From NCBI GenBank assembly GCA_903848645.1, contig CAINGU010000086.1:1-64000 (forward strand): 64,000 bases of DNA. Reading direction: 5' to 3'. Under the pieces are notes generated by a model. The model did no database searches, was not told the origin of the DNA, and was given only the letters and a program-made list of their open reading frames with translations. The stretch comes from an uncultured cyanobacterium (GTDB taxonomy: Bacteria; Cyanobacteriota; Cyanobacteriia; Cyanobacteriales; Nostocaceae). Below are positions 9,743 through 18,682 of the stretch, one piece after another; positions within the stretch are counted from its first letter, which is position 1; each line of letters starts with the position of its first letter. A program made the translations under genes and the position numbers.

Positions 9743-9757
9743 GACCAGCTTAAACTT

Positions 9758-10624
9758 ATGGCAAGAGCAATTGAACGGATAGAAAAAGATATTACTGACT
9801 TAAAAGAGGGGATTAGTGCGATCGCTCACGAACTCAATTTAGCTTATGTTAGATATATAAATATATTGGGGTCAGCTTTACAAAAGCAATTGATTTTAGC
9901 TGGTTATTACCTGTGTACCCAGGGATATCCTGATGAATTTCTGAACTTATCACTAAATCAGCGGCAAAAATTACAACAAGGCATTCGTAAATTCAGTCAA
10001 CAAGCTGCTAAAGAATTAATTAGTTATATTCAACCCCCAGAAATTACCCAAAGGGAAGCAGTTGTAGAAACTGAAGAAAAAGAGAACATTGAAACAGAAA
10101 ATCCAGAGAATGAAGGGAACGAAGAAAATGAAGAAAACGAACAACAACCTCAAGCATTAGATCCTTCTAACCCCATAGAACTAGTTGAATGGCAACAAGA
10201 TTTAGAAGAAGCGATTCAGGAAACTTTGAAAAAAGTCTCCCAAAAGGCTAATATTCTAATCCAAAAAACCGGGGTTTTACCCAAAAAACTACCAGAACCG
10301 ATTTTAGTGGCTGCAACCGCAGCCGCAGCTTCTTCTGAATCTTCTAGTAATATGATACCCAGCCCGCCCAATCTATTAAACTTAGTGATAGAAATTAGTG
10401 ATGAGGAAGATTCCGAAGATTCTAACCTGACTCAAATTATGGCGATTCATTTGCGACTAGGAGAAATAGAATTTGCTGACGCGACACTCTTGTCAGAGCG
10501 CAAGGGAATTCGTAATATTTTAATGCAACTGAATAAACTAGGACGAGAATATCAAAAAAGACAACGAGAACTGAAAATTGCTGAAGCCGAAGCCGCTTGG
10601 CGTGCCAGTTGGTTTGAGGATTAA
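9758..10624 (+). CDS. Conserved cyanobacterial hypothetical protein upstream of recG
   Basis: The 288-residue protein is soluble. The N-terminal 100 residues or so are helical (IEKDITDLKEGISAIAHELNLAYVRYINILG ... KQLILAGYYLCTQGYPDEFL). A very acidic, asparagine-rich linker follows (about residues 105-135), and then a second helical region with DPSNPIELVEWQQDLEEAI and a C-terminal coiled coil (REYQKRQRELKIAEAEAAWRASW). No catalytic motif is seen. It precedes recG in the same direction. Function unknown; I do not recognise a named family. A heptamer array occupies its immediate upstream region. Confidence 0.75.
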   Translation: MARAIERIEKDITDLKEGISAIAHELNLAYVRYINILGSALQKQLILAGYYLCTQGYPDEFLNLSLNQRQKLQQGIRKFSQQAAKELISYIQPPEITQREAVVETEEKENIETENPENEGNEENEENEQQPQALDPSNPIELVEWQQDLEEAIQETLKKVSQKANILIQKTGVLPKKLPEPILVAATAAAASSESSSNMIPSPPNLLNLVIEISDEEDSEDSNLTQIMAIHLRLGEIEFADATLLSERKGIRNILMQLNKLGREYQKRQRELKIAEAEAAWRASWFED

Positions 10625-10719
10625 TACCCTTTTAGGGAATTAAAAATGCCCAGATTAAAAATGAGAACCTCTATAGGTTATTGAAAATATCTATCTATTA
10701 AAACTACATAATCCTTTTA

Positions 10720-10768
10720 CAACTAACAACGGACAACGGACAACTAACAACTGACAACAGACAAATGA
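10720..10768 (+). repeat. Heptamer array (CAACTGA type) running into the recG start codon
   Basis: Seven units CAACTAA, CAACGGA, CAACGGA, CAACTAA, CAACTGA, CAACAGA, CAAATGA are contiguous. The recG ATG (10765-10767) lies inside the last, degenerate unit, so the array replaces the usual ribosome-binding-site region. Confidence 0.85.
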
Positions 10769-13230
10769 CTAATGAAACACCCGATTGGATAAGATTACAT
10801 AAAGCCTTAGCATTTGAGGCGGAAAATGGCTTTATAGATCTAGTAGGTAAGCAATACCGCTTTAGTGAATTTCTTTGTTTGACTTTTGGTAATTTTCCAA
10901 ATGCTTTACCACCAAAAGAAAAACTTCGCTGGCATCAAGTAGGAATGCAATTTGCCAATTATCCAAATTTAGTATTACCAGAAAGACAAAATTTAGTAGC
11001 AGAAATTAGAAGATATCTTCATCAGCTTCAGCAAGAACTGGAGACAGAAAAAACTAGCAAAAACTACGAATCAAAAAATCAACATCCCACAACTCCAATT
11101 GTTGCCGAAGTTAGTAAAAGATTAGCACCAACGTTAGATAAAGAACTGAGAGATTTACCAGAAATTGGGATTAGAAAATCTGAGAATTTAGCCCGGTTGG
11201 ATTTACATACGGTGCGTGATTTACTATTTTATTATCCTCGTGATCATATTGATTATGCCCGTCAGGTGAATATTAGTGAGTTGGAAGGAGGAGAAACAGT
11301 AACTATCATAGCAAGTGTAAAAAGGTTTAATTTTTTCACAAGTCCTAAAAACAAGAAGTTATCAATTTTAGAATTAATCCTCAGAGATAATACCGGACAA
11401 ATTAAAGTTAGTCGTTTTTACGCAGGTGCGCGTTTTAGTAGTCGTGGTTGGCAGGAAAGTTTAAAACGCCTATATCCTGTAGGTAGTATGTTAGCGGCTT
11501 GTGGATTAGTAAAAGGTGGTAAATATGGGTTAACTTTAGATAACCCAGAATTGGAAGTTTTGGCAAATCCAGGGGATACCATTGATTCTCTAACTATTGG
11601 GCGAGTTGTTCCCATTTATGCCCTGACTGAAGGGGTAATGGCTAATACAGTCAGACAGGCAATGATGATCGCTTTAACAGCAGCAGTGAATTTAAAAGAT
11701 CCTTTGCCTAAAGGTTTGCGAGAAAAATATGCTTTGATGGAATTGAAAGATGCAATTCCCAATATTCATTTTCCTAAAGATAGTGATTCCTTAAAAATTG
11801 CTCGTCGTCGCTTAGTATTTGATGAATTTTTCTACTTGCAACTTGGCTTATTACAACGGCAAAAAAAAGCGCGAGAAATTCAAACTAGTGCCATACTTGC
11901 ACCCACAGGCAAATTATTAGAACAATTTGACGAAATTCTCCCTTTTCAACTTACTGGCGCACAACAACGAGTTATTAACGAAATTCTCACCGATTTACAA
12001 AAACCTGTAGCCATGAATCGCTTAGTCCAGGGTGATGTTGGTTCAGGGAAAACTGTGGTTGCTGTTATTGCTATTTTGGCAGCAATTCAATCAGGTTATC
12101 AAGCGGCATTAATGGCTCCAACTGAAGTATTAGCAGAACAGCATTATCACAAATTAGTTAGTTGGTTCAACTTGCTACATTTGCCTGTGGAATTATTAAC
12201 AGGTTCAACAAAAATAGCCAAAAGGCGAGAAATTCATGCTCAGTTAGAAACAGGTGAGTTACCTTTGTTAGTGGGAACTCACGCATTAATTCAAGATAAA
12301 GTTAATTTTCAACGTTTGGGTCTAGTGGTAATAGATGAACAGCATCGTTTTGGGGTACAACAAAGAGCAAAATTACAGCAAAAAGGCGAACAACCTCATG
12401 TTTTAACGATGACGGCTACTCCTATTCCCCGCACTTTAGCATTAACTGTACATGGGGATTTAGATGTTAGCCAAATTGATGAATTACCACCGGGAAGACA
12501 ACAAATTAAAACCACAATGTTAAGTGGACAACAACGTCCCCAAGCTTACGATTTAATCCGTCGAGAAGTTGCCCAAGGTAGACAAGTTTATGTAGTTTTA
12601 CCTTTGGTAGAAGAATCGGAAAAATTAGATTTGCGTTCGGCGGTTGACGAACATCAAAAGTTACAAGAAAGTGTTTTTCCTGACTTTCAAATTGGGTTAT
12701 TGCATGGACGCATGACTTCAGCAGAAAAAGAAGCCGCAATTCACAAATTCCGCGATAATGAAACCCAAATTATCGTTTCTACCACTGTAATTGAGGTAGG
12801 TGTGGATGTGCCTAATGCCACGGTAATGCTGATTGAACACGCGGAAAGATTTGGTTTATCACAATTGCACCAATTACGGGGACGCGTAGGACGGGGTGCA
12901 GCACAATCTTATTGTTTATTAATGAGTAGTTCTAGAAGTCCTGATGCTCAACAACGGTTGAAGGTGTTGGAACAATCTCAAGATGGGTTTTTTATCTCGG
13001 AAATGGATATGCGGTTTCGCGGTCCTGGGGAAGTGATGGGAACTCGCCAATCAGGTGTAGCAGATTTTACCTTAGCTAGTTTGGTGGAAGATGAGGATAT
13101 TTTGCTGTTAGCGCGACAAGCAGCGGAAAAGGTGATAGATATGGATGCAAGTTTAGCGCGTTGGCCATTAATGCAGGATGAGTTGAAGTATAGGTATGAG
13201 CGGTTAATGGGGGGAGCAATTTTGACCTGA
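10765..13230 (+). CDS. recG: ATP-dependent DNA helicase RecG
   Basis: RecG remodels stalled forks and branched DNA. The 821-residue protein has an N-terminal extension of roughly 120 residues typical of cyanobacteria, then the wedge/OB domain (VRDLLFYYPRDHIDY, GGETVTIIASV), Walker A GDVGSGKTVVA, a DEQH box (VVIDEQHRFGVQQRAKL), motif III TATPIPRTLALT, and the helicase C-terminal motifs GLLHGRM, STTVIEVGVDVPNA and QLRGRVGRG. The C-terminal wing with FRGPGEVMGTRQSG is intact. The start codon sits in a heptamer array with no visible Shine-Dalgarno sequence, so the true start may differ by a few codons. Confidence 0.97.
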   Translation: MTNETPDWIRLHKALAFEAENGFIDLVGKQYRFSEFLCLTFGNFPNALPPKEKLRWHQVGMQFANYPNLVLPERQNLVAEIRRYLHQLQQELETEKTSKNYESKNQHPTTPIVAEVSKRLAPTLDKELRDLPEIGIRKSENLARLDLHTVRDLLFYYPRDHIDYARQVNISELEGGETVTIIASVKRFNFFTSPKNKKLSILELILRDNTGQIKVSRFYAGARFSSRGWQESLKRLYPVGSMLAACGLVKGGKYGLTLDNPELEVLANPGDTIDSLTIGRVVPIYALTEGVMANTVRQAMMIALTAAVNLKDPLPKGLREKYALMELKDAIPNIHFPKDSDSLKIARRRLVFDEFFYLQLGLLQRQKKAREIQTSAILAPTGKLLEQFDEILPFQLTGAQQRVINEILTDLQKPVAMNRLVQGDVGSGKTVVAVIAILAAIQSGYQAALMAPTEVLAEQHYHKLVSWFNLLHLPVELLTGSTKIAKRREIHAQLETGELPLLVGTHALIQDKVNFQRLGLVVIDEQHRFGVQQRAKLQQKGEQPHVLTMTATPIPRTLALTVHGDLDVSQIDELPPGRQQIKTTMLSGQQRPQAYDLIRREVAQGRQVYVVLPLVEESEKLDLRSAVDEHQKLQESVFPDFQIGLLHGRMTSAEKEAAIHKFRDNETQIIVSTTVIEVGVDVPNATVMLIEHAERFGLSQLHQLRGRVGRGAAQSYCLLMSSSRSPDAQQRLKVLEQSQDGFFISEMDMRFRGPGEVMGTRQSGVADFTLASLVEDEDILLLARQAAEKVIDMDASLARWPLMQDELKYRYERLMGGAILT

Positions 13231-13302
13231 TTTGGTAACGCAGCATAGGGGTTTGAAGACAATGCTGCACTATTACAGACTCAAAATAGCAAGTTGGATT
13301 AA

Positions 13303-14571
13303 TTATTTTAGTTGCTGAATTCTTTTATTTGCCAATGTCAATAATCGCTGTGACTCAGTGTAGGCAGAAGTCCCTGGTTTGATAGTATTAAGTTGAGTCA
13401 TAACCCTTTGAATTTCTGCTCTAATTTGATTTTTATCAGTTGGTGGAGAAGCAATTAATTCTTCAATTTTATGATTAGCTGCTTTGAGAATTTCCACTGC
13501 ATCACTTTCCATTTGACGACGATTTTTAATAATGCCTAAATTAGTTTGATATTGTGCTATTAATTTTTGCGCTTCCACATAGCTGGGTTCACTAACTTCA
13601 ATTCTTTTTAATTGCTGAATTGCATTTTCCCACAAATCACCAATTTGTTCCCATTCTTGAGTCGTATGGGGAGGATTTTGGGAAGCTTTCGCAGCAGCTA
13701 AAGCATATTGTTTTCCAGCTTCAATTAAAGTAGAACTGCGTTGATCAACAACGGTTGTCTGTTTGACTTGGTATCCAGCCATTAATTTTTGTGCATCCAC
13801 ATAACGGGGATTTTCATTTGGTACTTGTTCAAGTCTCCTAATTGCCTGTTGCCATAATTCTGATGCTGCTTGAGAGTTTGTAGGTTTAATTTTCTGAGCC
13901 TCTAAATCAAATTCTTCAGCAGCAGAAATAAAATTACTAACTCGCGCATTTTCAAAATCCCGTTTGTAGGCTAAGAGTTGAGTTTGGGCATTTTTCCCAG
14001 CATAAGTTTGTTGAGAAATTTGATCTAATTTATCTATAGATGTTTGCCAAGATGCAATTGCATTTTCTCGATCTTTTGTATTTTTTGCCTGTTGATATTG
14101 CTGTTTTGCTGCCAATAGTGACTTTTGTGCTTCATTAAATGGAACTAAAGCATTTTTATCCTGGAAAGCCACCGCTTCTAACCGCGCCACTCGCTGACGC
14201 GCTTGTTGAAATTCATCAAAAGTAAACTGCCAGGAACAACCAAATAAAGTACAATAACGTTGCGGATAATAACCCAAAAACCAAACTGGTAAATTCTCTA
14301 AATGTTTTTTTGCTTCTTTGACTTTTTCCCCACCCCGTTCAATATCGGCCGTGCTAGTAGCCTTACTAATTAATTGATCTGCCTGTTCCAGAGAATCAAT
14401 AGCACCTCGGTAGTCATGATCCATACTCATAAAACTGGGTAACAGCAGCAATGGCGCTGCTTGGGCTACAGGTTGGCGAATCATCGGATAAGGCAAATTC
14501 ACAACCCACAATATCCCCGCTGTACCTGCTACGAAAATCGCCGCAAATTTGATTTTGCCAAACATAGTCAT
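13303..14571 (-). CDS. Membrane-anchored repeat protein, conserved in cyanobacteria
   Basis: The 422-residue protein has one N-terminal membrane segment (IKFAAIFVAGTAGILWVV) and a long helical extracytoplasmic part. It contains repeats of the form L/W-x2-A-x3-L-x2-[IV]-x(5)-Y-x2-AQ, for example LWQQAIRRLEQVPNENPRY and LWENAIQQLKRIEVSEPSY, each followed by AQKL and YQ. This resembles TPR-like helical repeats. One loop holds LGYYPQRYCTLFGCSW with two cysteines. A second ATG two codons in could also be the start. The same repeat type occurs in two other proteins here (28940-29854 and the caspase homologue). Function unknown. Confidence 0.7.
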   Translation of the reverse strand: MTMFGKIKFAAIFVAGTAGILWVVNLPYPMIRQPVAQAAPLLLLPSFMSMDHDYRGAIDSLEQADQLISKATSTADIERGGEKVKEAKKHLENLPVWFLGYYPQRYCTLFGCSWQFTFDEFQQARQRVARLEAVAFQDKNALVPFNEAQKSLLAAKQQYQQAKNTKDRENAIASWQTSIDKLDQISQQTYAGKNAQTQLLAYKRDFENARVSNFISAAEEFDLEAQKIKPTNSQAASELWQQAIRRLEQVPNENPRYVDAQKLMAGYQVKQTTVVDQRSSTLIEAGKQYALAAAKASQNPPHTTQEWEQIGDLWENAIQQLKRIEVSEPSYVEAQKLIAQYQTNLGIIKNRRQMESDAVEILKAANHKIEELIASPPTDKNQIRAEIQRVMTQLNTIKPGTSAYTESQRLLTLANKRIQQLK

Positions 14572-14727
14572 TCATATCTAAGTCATTACTATACCTAGTA
14601 TTCCCCACTATGTCCAAAAAGAATCCTTAAATAATTCAAAATTCAAAATAGAGCCTAGAGAATTTTAATTTGTGCTATACTAACTAAAATCTGAGCTACT
14701 TAACGCATAATATCTACCATCTAATTT

Positions 14728-14865
14728 ATGTCTCCGTCAGACAAATATCCTAAGTCTAAAGATATAAGAAACAAGCAGTTGGCTTTGTGGTCAAAGTTTG
14801 CAGAAATTCAGAAAACTATTTCTTCCCAGATATTATCTGAATACAAACAAGTAAGTTTTTCATAG
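14728..14865 (+). CDS. Possible small protein upstream of the YtaF-like gene
   Basis: An ATG-initiated frame of 45 codons (MSPSDKYPKSKDIRNKQLAL ...) ends 12 bp before the exporter start on the same strand. It is hydrophilic, lysine-rich and has plausible helix propensity (LWSKFAEIQKTISSQILSEY). It may be a small protein or a leader peptide. No family is recognised and no strong ribosome binding site is seen. Confidence 0.3.
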   Translation: MSPSDKYPKSKDIRNKQLALWSKFAEIQKTISSQILSEYKQVSFS

Positions 14866-14877
14866 TACAGAGTAAAA

Positions 14878-15519
14878 ATGGGTCATCTATTATCATCATT
14901 ACTTGTTTCTATTTCATCTAATACTGATAGCTTTGCAACTGGAATTGCTTACGGAGTCAAGAAATTAAGAATCGGTAAACTTAGTAATTTAACTATTGCA
15001 TCTATTTCCGCTTTCGGTACTTATATTTCTTTATCAATCGGGACTATGATTGGTAGATTTTTATCGGTAGATATAGCTAATTTAATCGGTAGTGTAATTT
15101 TGATTATTCTAGGTATATTGGGTATAATAGATGCTATTAAACCAATTTCCAAAAAGAGTCATAAGAATAACAAGTTTAACAAAGAGAATCATCATTTTTA
15201 TGATGACCTAGATTACACAGTTTTTATAGAAGAACCCGAAAAAGCAGACATAGATAAATCTAATTTTATTGATATTAGAGAATCGGTTACTTTGGCATTA
15301 GCTTTAACAGTTAATAACTTAAGTGTGGGAGTAGGAGGAGGTATTTCCAAATTAAATATTCCAGTTACCACTTCTTTGACTTTCATATTCAGTATTTTAG
15401 CTATATCTGGAGGATATTCTGTAGGCGAAAAATTTGCAGCTAAAATTTCTGGTAAATGGGCTGGAATCGTCTCAGGTTTGTGTATAATCTGTATAGGATT
15501 TTATGAATATTTCACATAA
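14878..15519 (+). CDS. YtaF/MntP-like membrane exporter
   Basis: The 213-residue protein has six hydrophobic helices in two similar halves separated by a charged loop (KKSHKNNKFNKENHHF ... EEPEKADIDKSN). The conserved acidic and asparagine positions of the family are visible in NTDSFATGIAYGVKKLRI and in the second half ALALTVNNLSVGVGGGIS. The layout matches the sporulation membrane protein YtaF branch of the manganese-exporter superfamily (MntP, DUF204). A divalent metal efflux role is inferred from the superfamily. No yybP-ykoY riboswitch was recognised upstream. Confidence 0.8.
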   Translation: MGHLLSSLLVSISSNTDSFATGIAYGVKKLRIGKLSNLTIASISAFGTYISLSIGTMIGRFLSVDIANLIGSVILIILGILGIIDAIKPISKKSHKNNKFNKENHHFYDDLDYTVFIEEPEKADIDKSNFIDIRESVTLALALTVNNLSVGVGGGISKLNIPVTTSLTFIFSILAISGGYSVGEKFAAKISGKWAGIVSGLCIICIGFYEYFT

Positions 15520-15569
15520 TTTTCTCAAACTATTAACTTATCCTCATTCTTCAAAAAACTCAGCAGTTT

Positions 15570-16889
15570 CTATTCCTTAAGTTTGTCCAGCAAATCTTTT
15601 CCGACAACAACGGTGACATCAGAGAAAATATCACCAACAGAAGCGACCTGTACCTGACCTGTCCCAAGGGTTTGACCAACTGCATTAGCTGCCTCTGGAT
15701 TACCGTGCTGGGCGATGATTTGAGTATTTTGACTGAGTTCCATTGTCGTCTCAATCGCCGGCTTGACTACATAAGTATTTCTAAATCCATGTTTTTTCAG
15801 AAGCGAAATGACCCGTGCAGATGACTCTGGTTGCCCTGTAGCATTGATAACAGCTATTTTAAAATTTTGAGATTGAGTAGAATTAACATCGTTTTCTGAA
15901 AGTTTGGCATTGGAGGTATCAAAATAACGGGCTAGAATTTTGGTGGTGGCTTGTGGTTCAGAAATCCAGTAACTTAAGCGGTATTCTGCTTTGGTACTAA
16001 ATCGCCCAGGTAACATGACTAAGTGTACTTGCTGGCGATCGCTCTTGAATACAGTTCCTACCACTGCCAGCATTTCCTCCACAGATAGATCAGTATCTAT
16101 ATTCTCTTTTAATACCTCTAAAATTTGAGGGAGCTTTTGCAAAGTTGTAGGACTTATTAATGCAGAGATGATATCTTTCAGAACTTCCTGTTGTCGCTGC
16201 ACCCTGCCAATATCACCCAAAGCATCATGACGGAAACGGACATATTCTTGCAAATGCTGTCCATTGAGTTTCTGTTTTCCTGAAGAGAAGTGAATACTTA
16301 GATGTTGTGTCTTATCCGTGTAGTCCATTTTTTTGGGAATATTAACTTCTACTTCTCCCAAAGCATTCACAAGATTGATAAATCCTTCAGTATCAATGCG
16401 GACATAGCGATCTATCGGAACACGATTTAATAATTTACTGACAGTAGTAGCAGCCAGTTTTGTCCCACCGTGGACATTAGCATCATTGATTTTATCTATA
16501 CCCACTCCATCTAAATGAACTAACGTATCCCGTGGAATTGAGAGAATATTGATCTGATGAGTATCAGGTAGCAGTCTTAACAACAGCATAGTGTCACTGT
16601 TACCAGAGAGTGCCTCCGCTGGGGTAAACTTACCTTTGTGTGGATGTCCTGAATTATCTATGCCCAAAATCAGAATATTGGTAGGATGTTTCAGCGTCCC
16701 TGGGAGTATTCCTGTTAGACTGGCAGGACTACTAGATAAATGGGAAGTAGCAGCATAATTTTTCAGGGGAGTCAGACTCATAAACACATTAAAAGCAGTG
16801 CCTGAAGCAACAGCTAATAGTGCTAACAAGCCATAAATCGGTGGTACTCGTAATAACTTAGATTTCCAGTCTTTGTCTTTCTGCTTCAC
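15570..16889 (-). CDS. LCP (LytR-CpsA-Psr) family protein with LytR_C domain
   Basis: LCP enzymes transfer undecaprenyl-linked glycopolymers to the cell wall. The 439-residue protein has one N-terminal membrane helix (YGLLALLAVASGTAFNVFM) and a catalytic domain with NILILGIDN, GNSDTMLLLRL, ILSIPRDTLVHL, KINDANVHGG and the arginine-rich RFRHDALGDIGRVQRQQE. The C-terminal LytR_C domain runs from about residue 335 (FKIAVINATGQPESSARV). The start is GTG, preceded by AGGT at suitable spacing. It is divergent from uppP, so two lipid-linked wall-synthesis functions share this 240-bp region. Confidence 0.93.
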   Translation of the reverse strand: MKQKDKDWKSKLLRVPPIYGLLALLAVASGTAFNVFMSLTPLKNYAATSHLSSSPASLTGILPGTLKHPTNILILGIDNSGHPHKGKFTPAEALSGNSDTMLLLRLLPDTHQINILSIPRDTLVHLDGVGIDKINDANVHGGTKLAATTVSKLLNRVPIDRYVRIDTEGFINLVNALGEVEVNIPKKMDYTDKTQHLSIHFSSGKQKLNGQHLQEYVRFRHDALGDIGRVQRQQEVLKDIISALISPTTLQKLPQILEVLKENIDTDLSVEEMLAVVGTVFKSDRQQVHLVMLPGRFSTKAEYRLSYWISEPQATTKILARYFDTSNAKLSENDVNSTQSQNFKIAVINATGQPESSARVISLLKKHGFRNTYVVKPAIETTMELSQNTQIIAQHGNPEAANAVGQTLGTGQVQVASVGDIFSDVTVVVGKDLLDKLKE

Positions 16890-17130
16890 ATCTTACCTGC
16901 ACAAGCTTGTAAATAGTCAATCATGACCAATGGCTATTATCCTACTGGAAATTATTAAAAGTGGCAATGATTACTTACTGAATTAAATGAATATTTGTTA
17001 AACATATAATTTACTTAAGTAAACACTTTTTAAAAGTCATGCCAAATCTATATATTATTTTTCACAGAAATATCAGATATAGGTTAGTTTGTCAGTAATT
17101 TATTAAAAGTAAATTACTTAAGCCTAATCA

Positions 17131-18033
17131 ATGATGCTTTCTTTTGTAGTAGCGAGTGCAGTCTGTAATAACGGTAGTCAAGTAAATCTAGACTTTGCTA
17201 ACCTGAGTTTGATTAACGTGATTATTTTGGGGATTGTTCAGGGAATTACAGAACTACTGCCCATTAGCAGCACTGCCCATTTGCGGATAGTACCTGCCTT
17301 ATTAGGAATACCAGATCCGGGAGCGGCTTTCTCAGCGGCAATGCAGCTTGCTAGTTTAACGGCTGTTTTAGGTTATTTTTGGCAAGACCTGAAAAAATTA
17401 ACAGGTGAGACAATTAGGGCTATTAGTGGGCAAGATTATCAATCTAGTTCTTTACGACTAATGTTGGGCTTATTGCTGGGAACTTTGCCCATTGCTGTGG
17501 CTGGTTTGCTACTCAAACCAATTCTCAACTCCTGCGACTCACCAATGCGAAGCTTAGTCGTAATTGGTGCGGCTTCAATTATCATGTCAGTATTGCTGGC
17601 TATCGCAGAAAAGCGCGGAGGACGTGAGCGTACCTTCGACAACCTGAATCTCTGGGATGGTATTTGGGTCGGGATTGCTCAAGCATTTGCCCTGATTCCT
17701 GGCGTTTCTCGCTCTGGTTCAACGTTGACCTCTGGGTTATTCTTGGGCATGAAACGAGATACAGCAGCCCGATTTTCCTTTTTATTGGGCTTACCAGCCG
17801 TAATTTTGGCAGGTGCGGTAGAACTCCATACTTTGTTGAAAGCTGGACTGAGTGTCGGTGGTTGGTTCACTTTGTTGGTGGGCTTAATCTCCGCTAGTAT
17901 TTCTGCATTCCTAGCAATTTGGGGACTTCTGCGCTATTTGGAAACACGCAGTACCTGGATTTTTGTTTTCTACCGTTTCGCTATGGGTGTATTTTTGATA
18001 GTTGGTGTTATGGCTGGTTGGTTGCAAAATTAA
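17131..18033 (+). CDS. uppP: Undecaprenyl-diphosphatase
   Basis: UppP (BacA) dephosphorylates undecaprenyl pyrophosphate in the membrane to recycle the lipid carrier. The 300-residue, multi-helix protein contains both family motifs: GIVQGITELLPISSTAHLRI with the catalytic E and S residues, and PGVSRSGSTLTSGLFLG with the conserved R. An N-terminal extension of about 20 residues (MMLSFVVASAVCNNGSQ) precedes the conserved core, and a start one codon further in is equally possible. Loss of this activity usually raises bacitracin sensitivity. Confidence 0.95.
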   Translation: MMLSFVVASAVCNNGSQVNLDFANLSLINVIILGIVQGITELLPISSTAHLRIVPALLGIPDPGAAFSAAMQLASLTAVLGYFWQDLKKLTGETIRAISGQDYQSSSLRLMLGLLLGTLPIAVAGLLLKPILNSCDSPMRSLVVIGAASIIMSVLLAIAEKRGGRERTFDNLNLWDGIWVGIAQAFALIPGVSRSGSTLTSGLFLGMKRDTAARFSFLLGLPAVILAGAVELHTLLKAGLSVGGWFTLLVGLISASISAFLAIWGLLRYLETRSTWIFVFYRFAMGVFLIVGVMAGWLQN

Positions 18034-18147
18034 TTTGAATTTTTAATTTGTTTAGACTGGTAATGAGTAGTTGCTAGTCTAAACTTTTTTCTATCAGCAA
18101 AACTCAGTAATTTCTCATTTACGTTTTGAAAAAGGTGACTTTTAAAA

Positions 18148-18678
18148 ATGGTAAAAACACGCCGGGATTTTTTCATTTATATGATAGGTGGTACTGTTGC
18201 CTCAGTAGCTGCCGGATATTTATTTCCAACTGTTAGTAAAGCACGAGAGTTAGATATAGAAAATCTTTGTTCCTTGTTTCCCAAAAATTCGCGTTGTGAA
18301 AATTATCTTCCCGGATATGTAGCACTAACTGAAGACGGACAGAAAATCGAAGCTAATAAACTGTTAATAAGTGCAAAACCGGGAATTCCCATTGCTGTTA
18401 AGGGCTTACCAGACGATAGCGTTGATTATCTCATTATCAAAGATGGACCACAAATTGCTGAGTATGCTATCAATTCAATTTGCACCCATTTAGGATGTAC
18501 GGTTAAATGGAAACTGGAAAAAAATTGCTTTGTTTGTCCTTGTCATGGGTCTGAATACGATGCTCAAGGTCGAGTCATTCACGGTCCAGCTAAACGTTCC
18601 TTGGGACTGATTACTGTAGTAGTCAAGCAGAATCAAATTCGTTTAGTCGCAGACAAACCTGCCATAGATCCTCGTTAA
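18148..18678 (+). CDS. Tat-exported Rieske [2Fe-2S] protein (PetC-like)
   Basis: The 176-residue protein begins with a twin-arginine motif (KTRRDFFIYMIGG) and a hydrophobic segment, so it is probably Tat-translocated and membrane-anchored. The Rieske cluster motifs are complete: CTHLGCTVKW and CPCHGSEYDAQGRVIHGPA. Between anchor and Rieske domain is an extra segment with two cysteines (LCSLFPKNSRCENYLPGY). It resembles cyanobacterial alternative PetC proteins rather than the main cytochrome b6f subunit, which normally lies next to petA. No other b6f gene is present here. Electron partner unknown. Confidence 0.85.
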   Translation: MVKTRRDFFIYMIGGTVASVAAGYLFPTVSKARELDIENLCSLFPKNSRCENYLPGYVALTEDGQKIEANKLLISAKPGIPIAVKGLPDDSVDYLIIKDGPQIAEYAINSICTHLGCTVKWKLEKNCFVCPCHGSEYDAQGRVIHGPAKRSLGLITVVVKQNQIRLVADKPAIDPR

Positions 18679-18682
18679 TTTC

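Larger units (their letters stand above)
9340..9757. other. Repeat-rich intergenic region after tsf
   Basis: It carries the tsf terminator and three separate heptamer arrays, annotated individually. A 65-codon open frame at 9489-9686 reads straight through the GGGAACA array, has no recognisable product and is not accepted as a gene. Confidence 0.7.
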
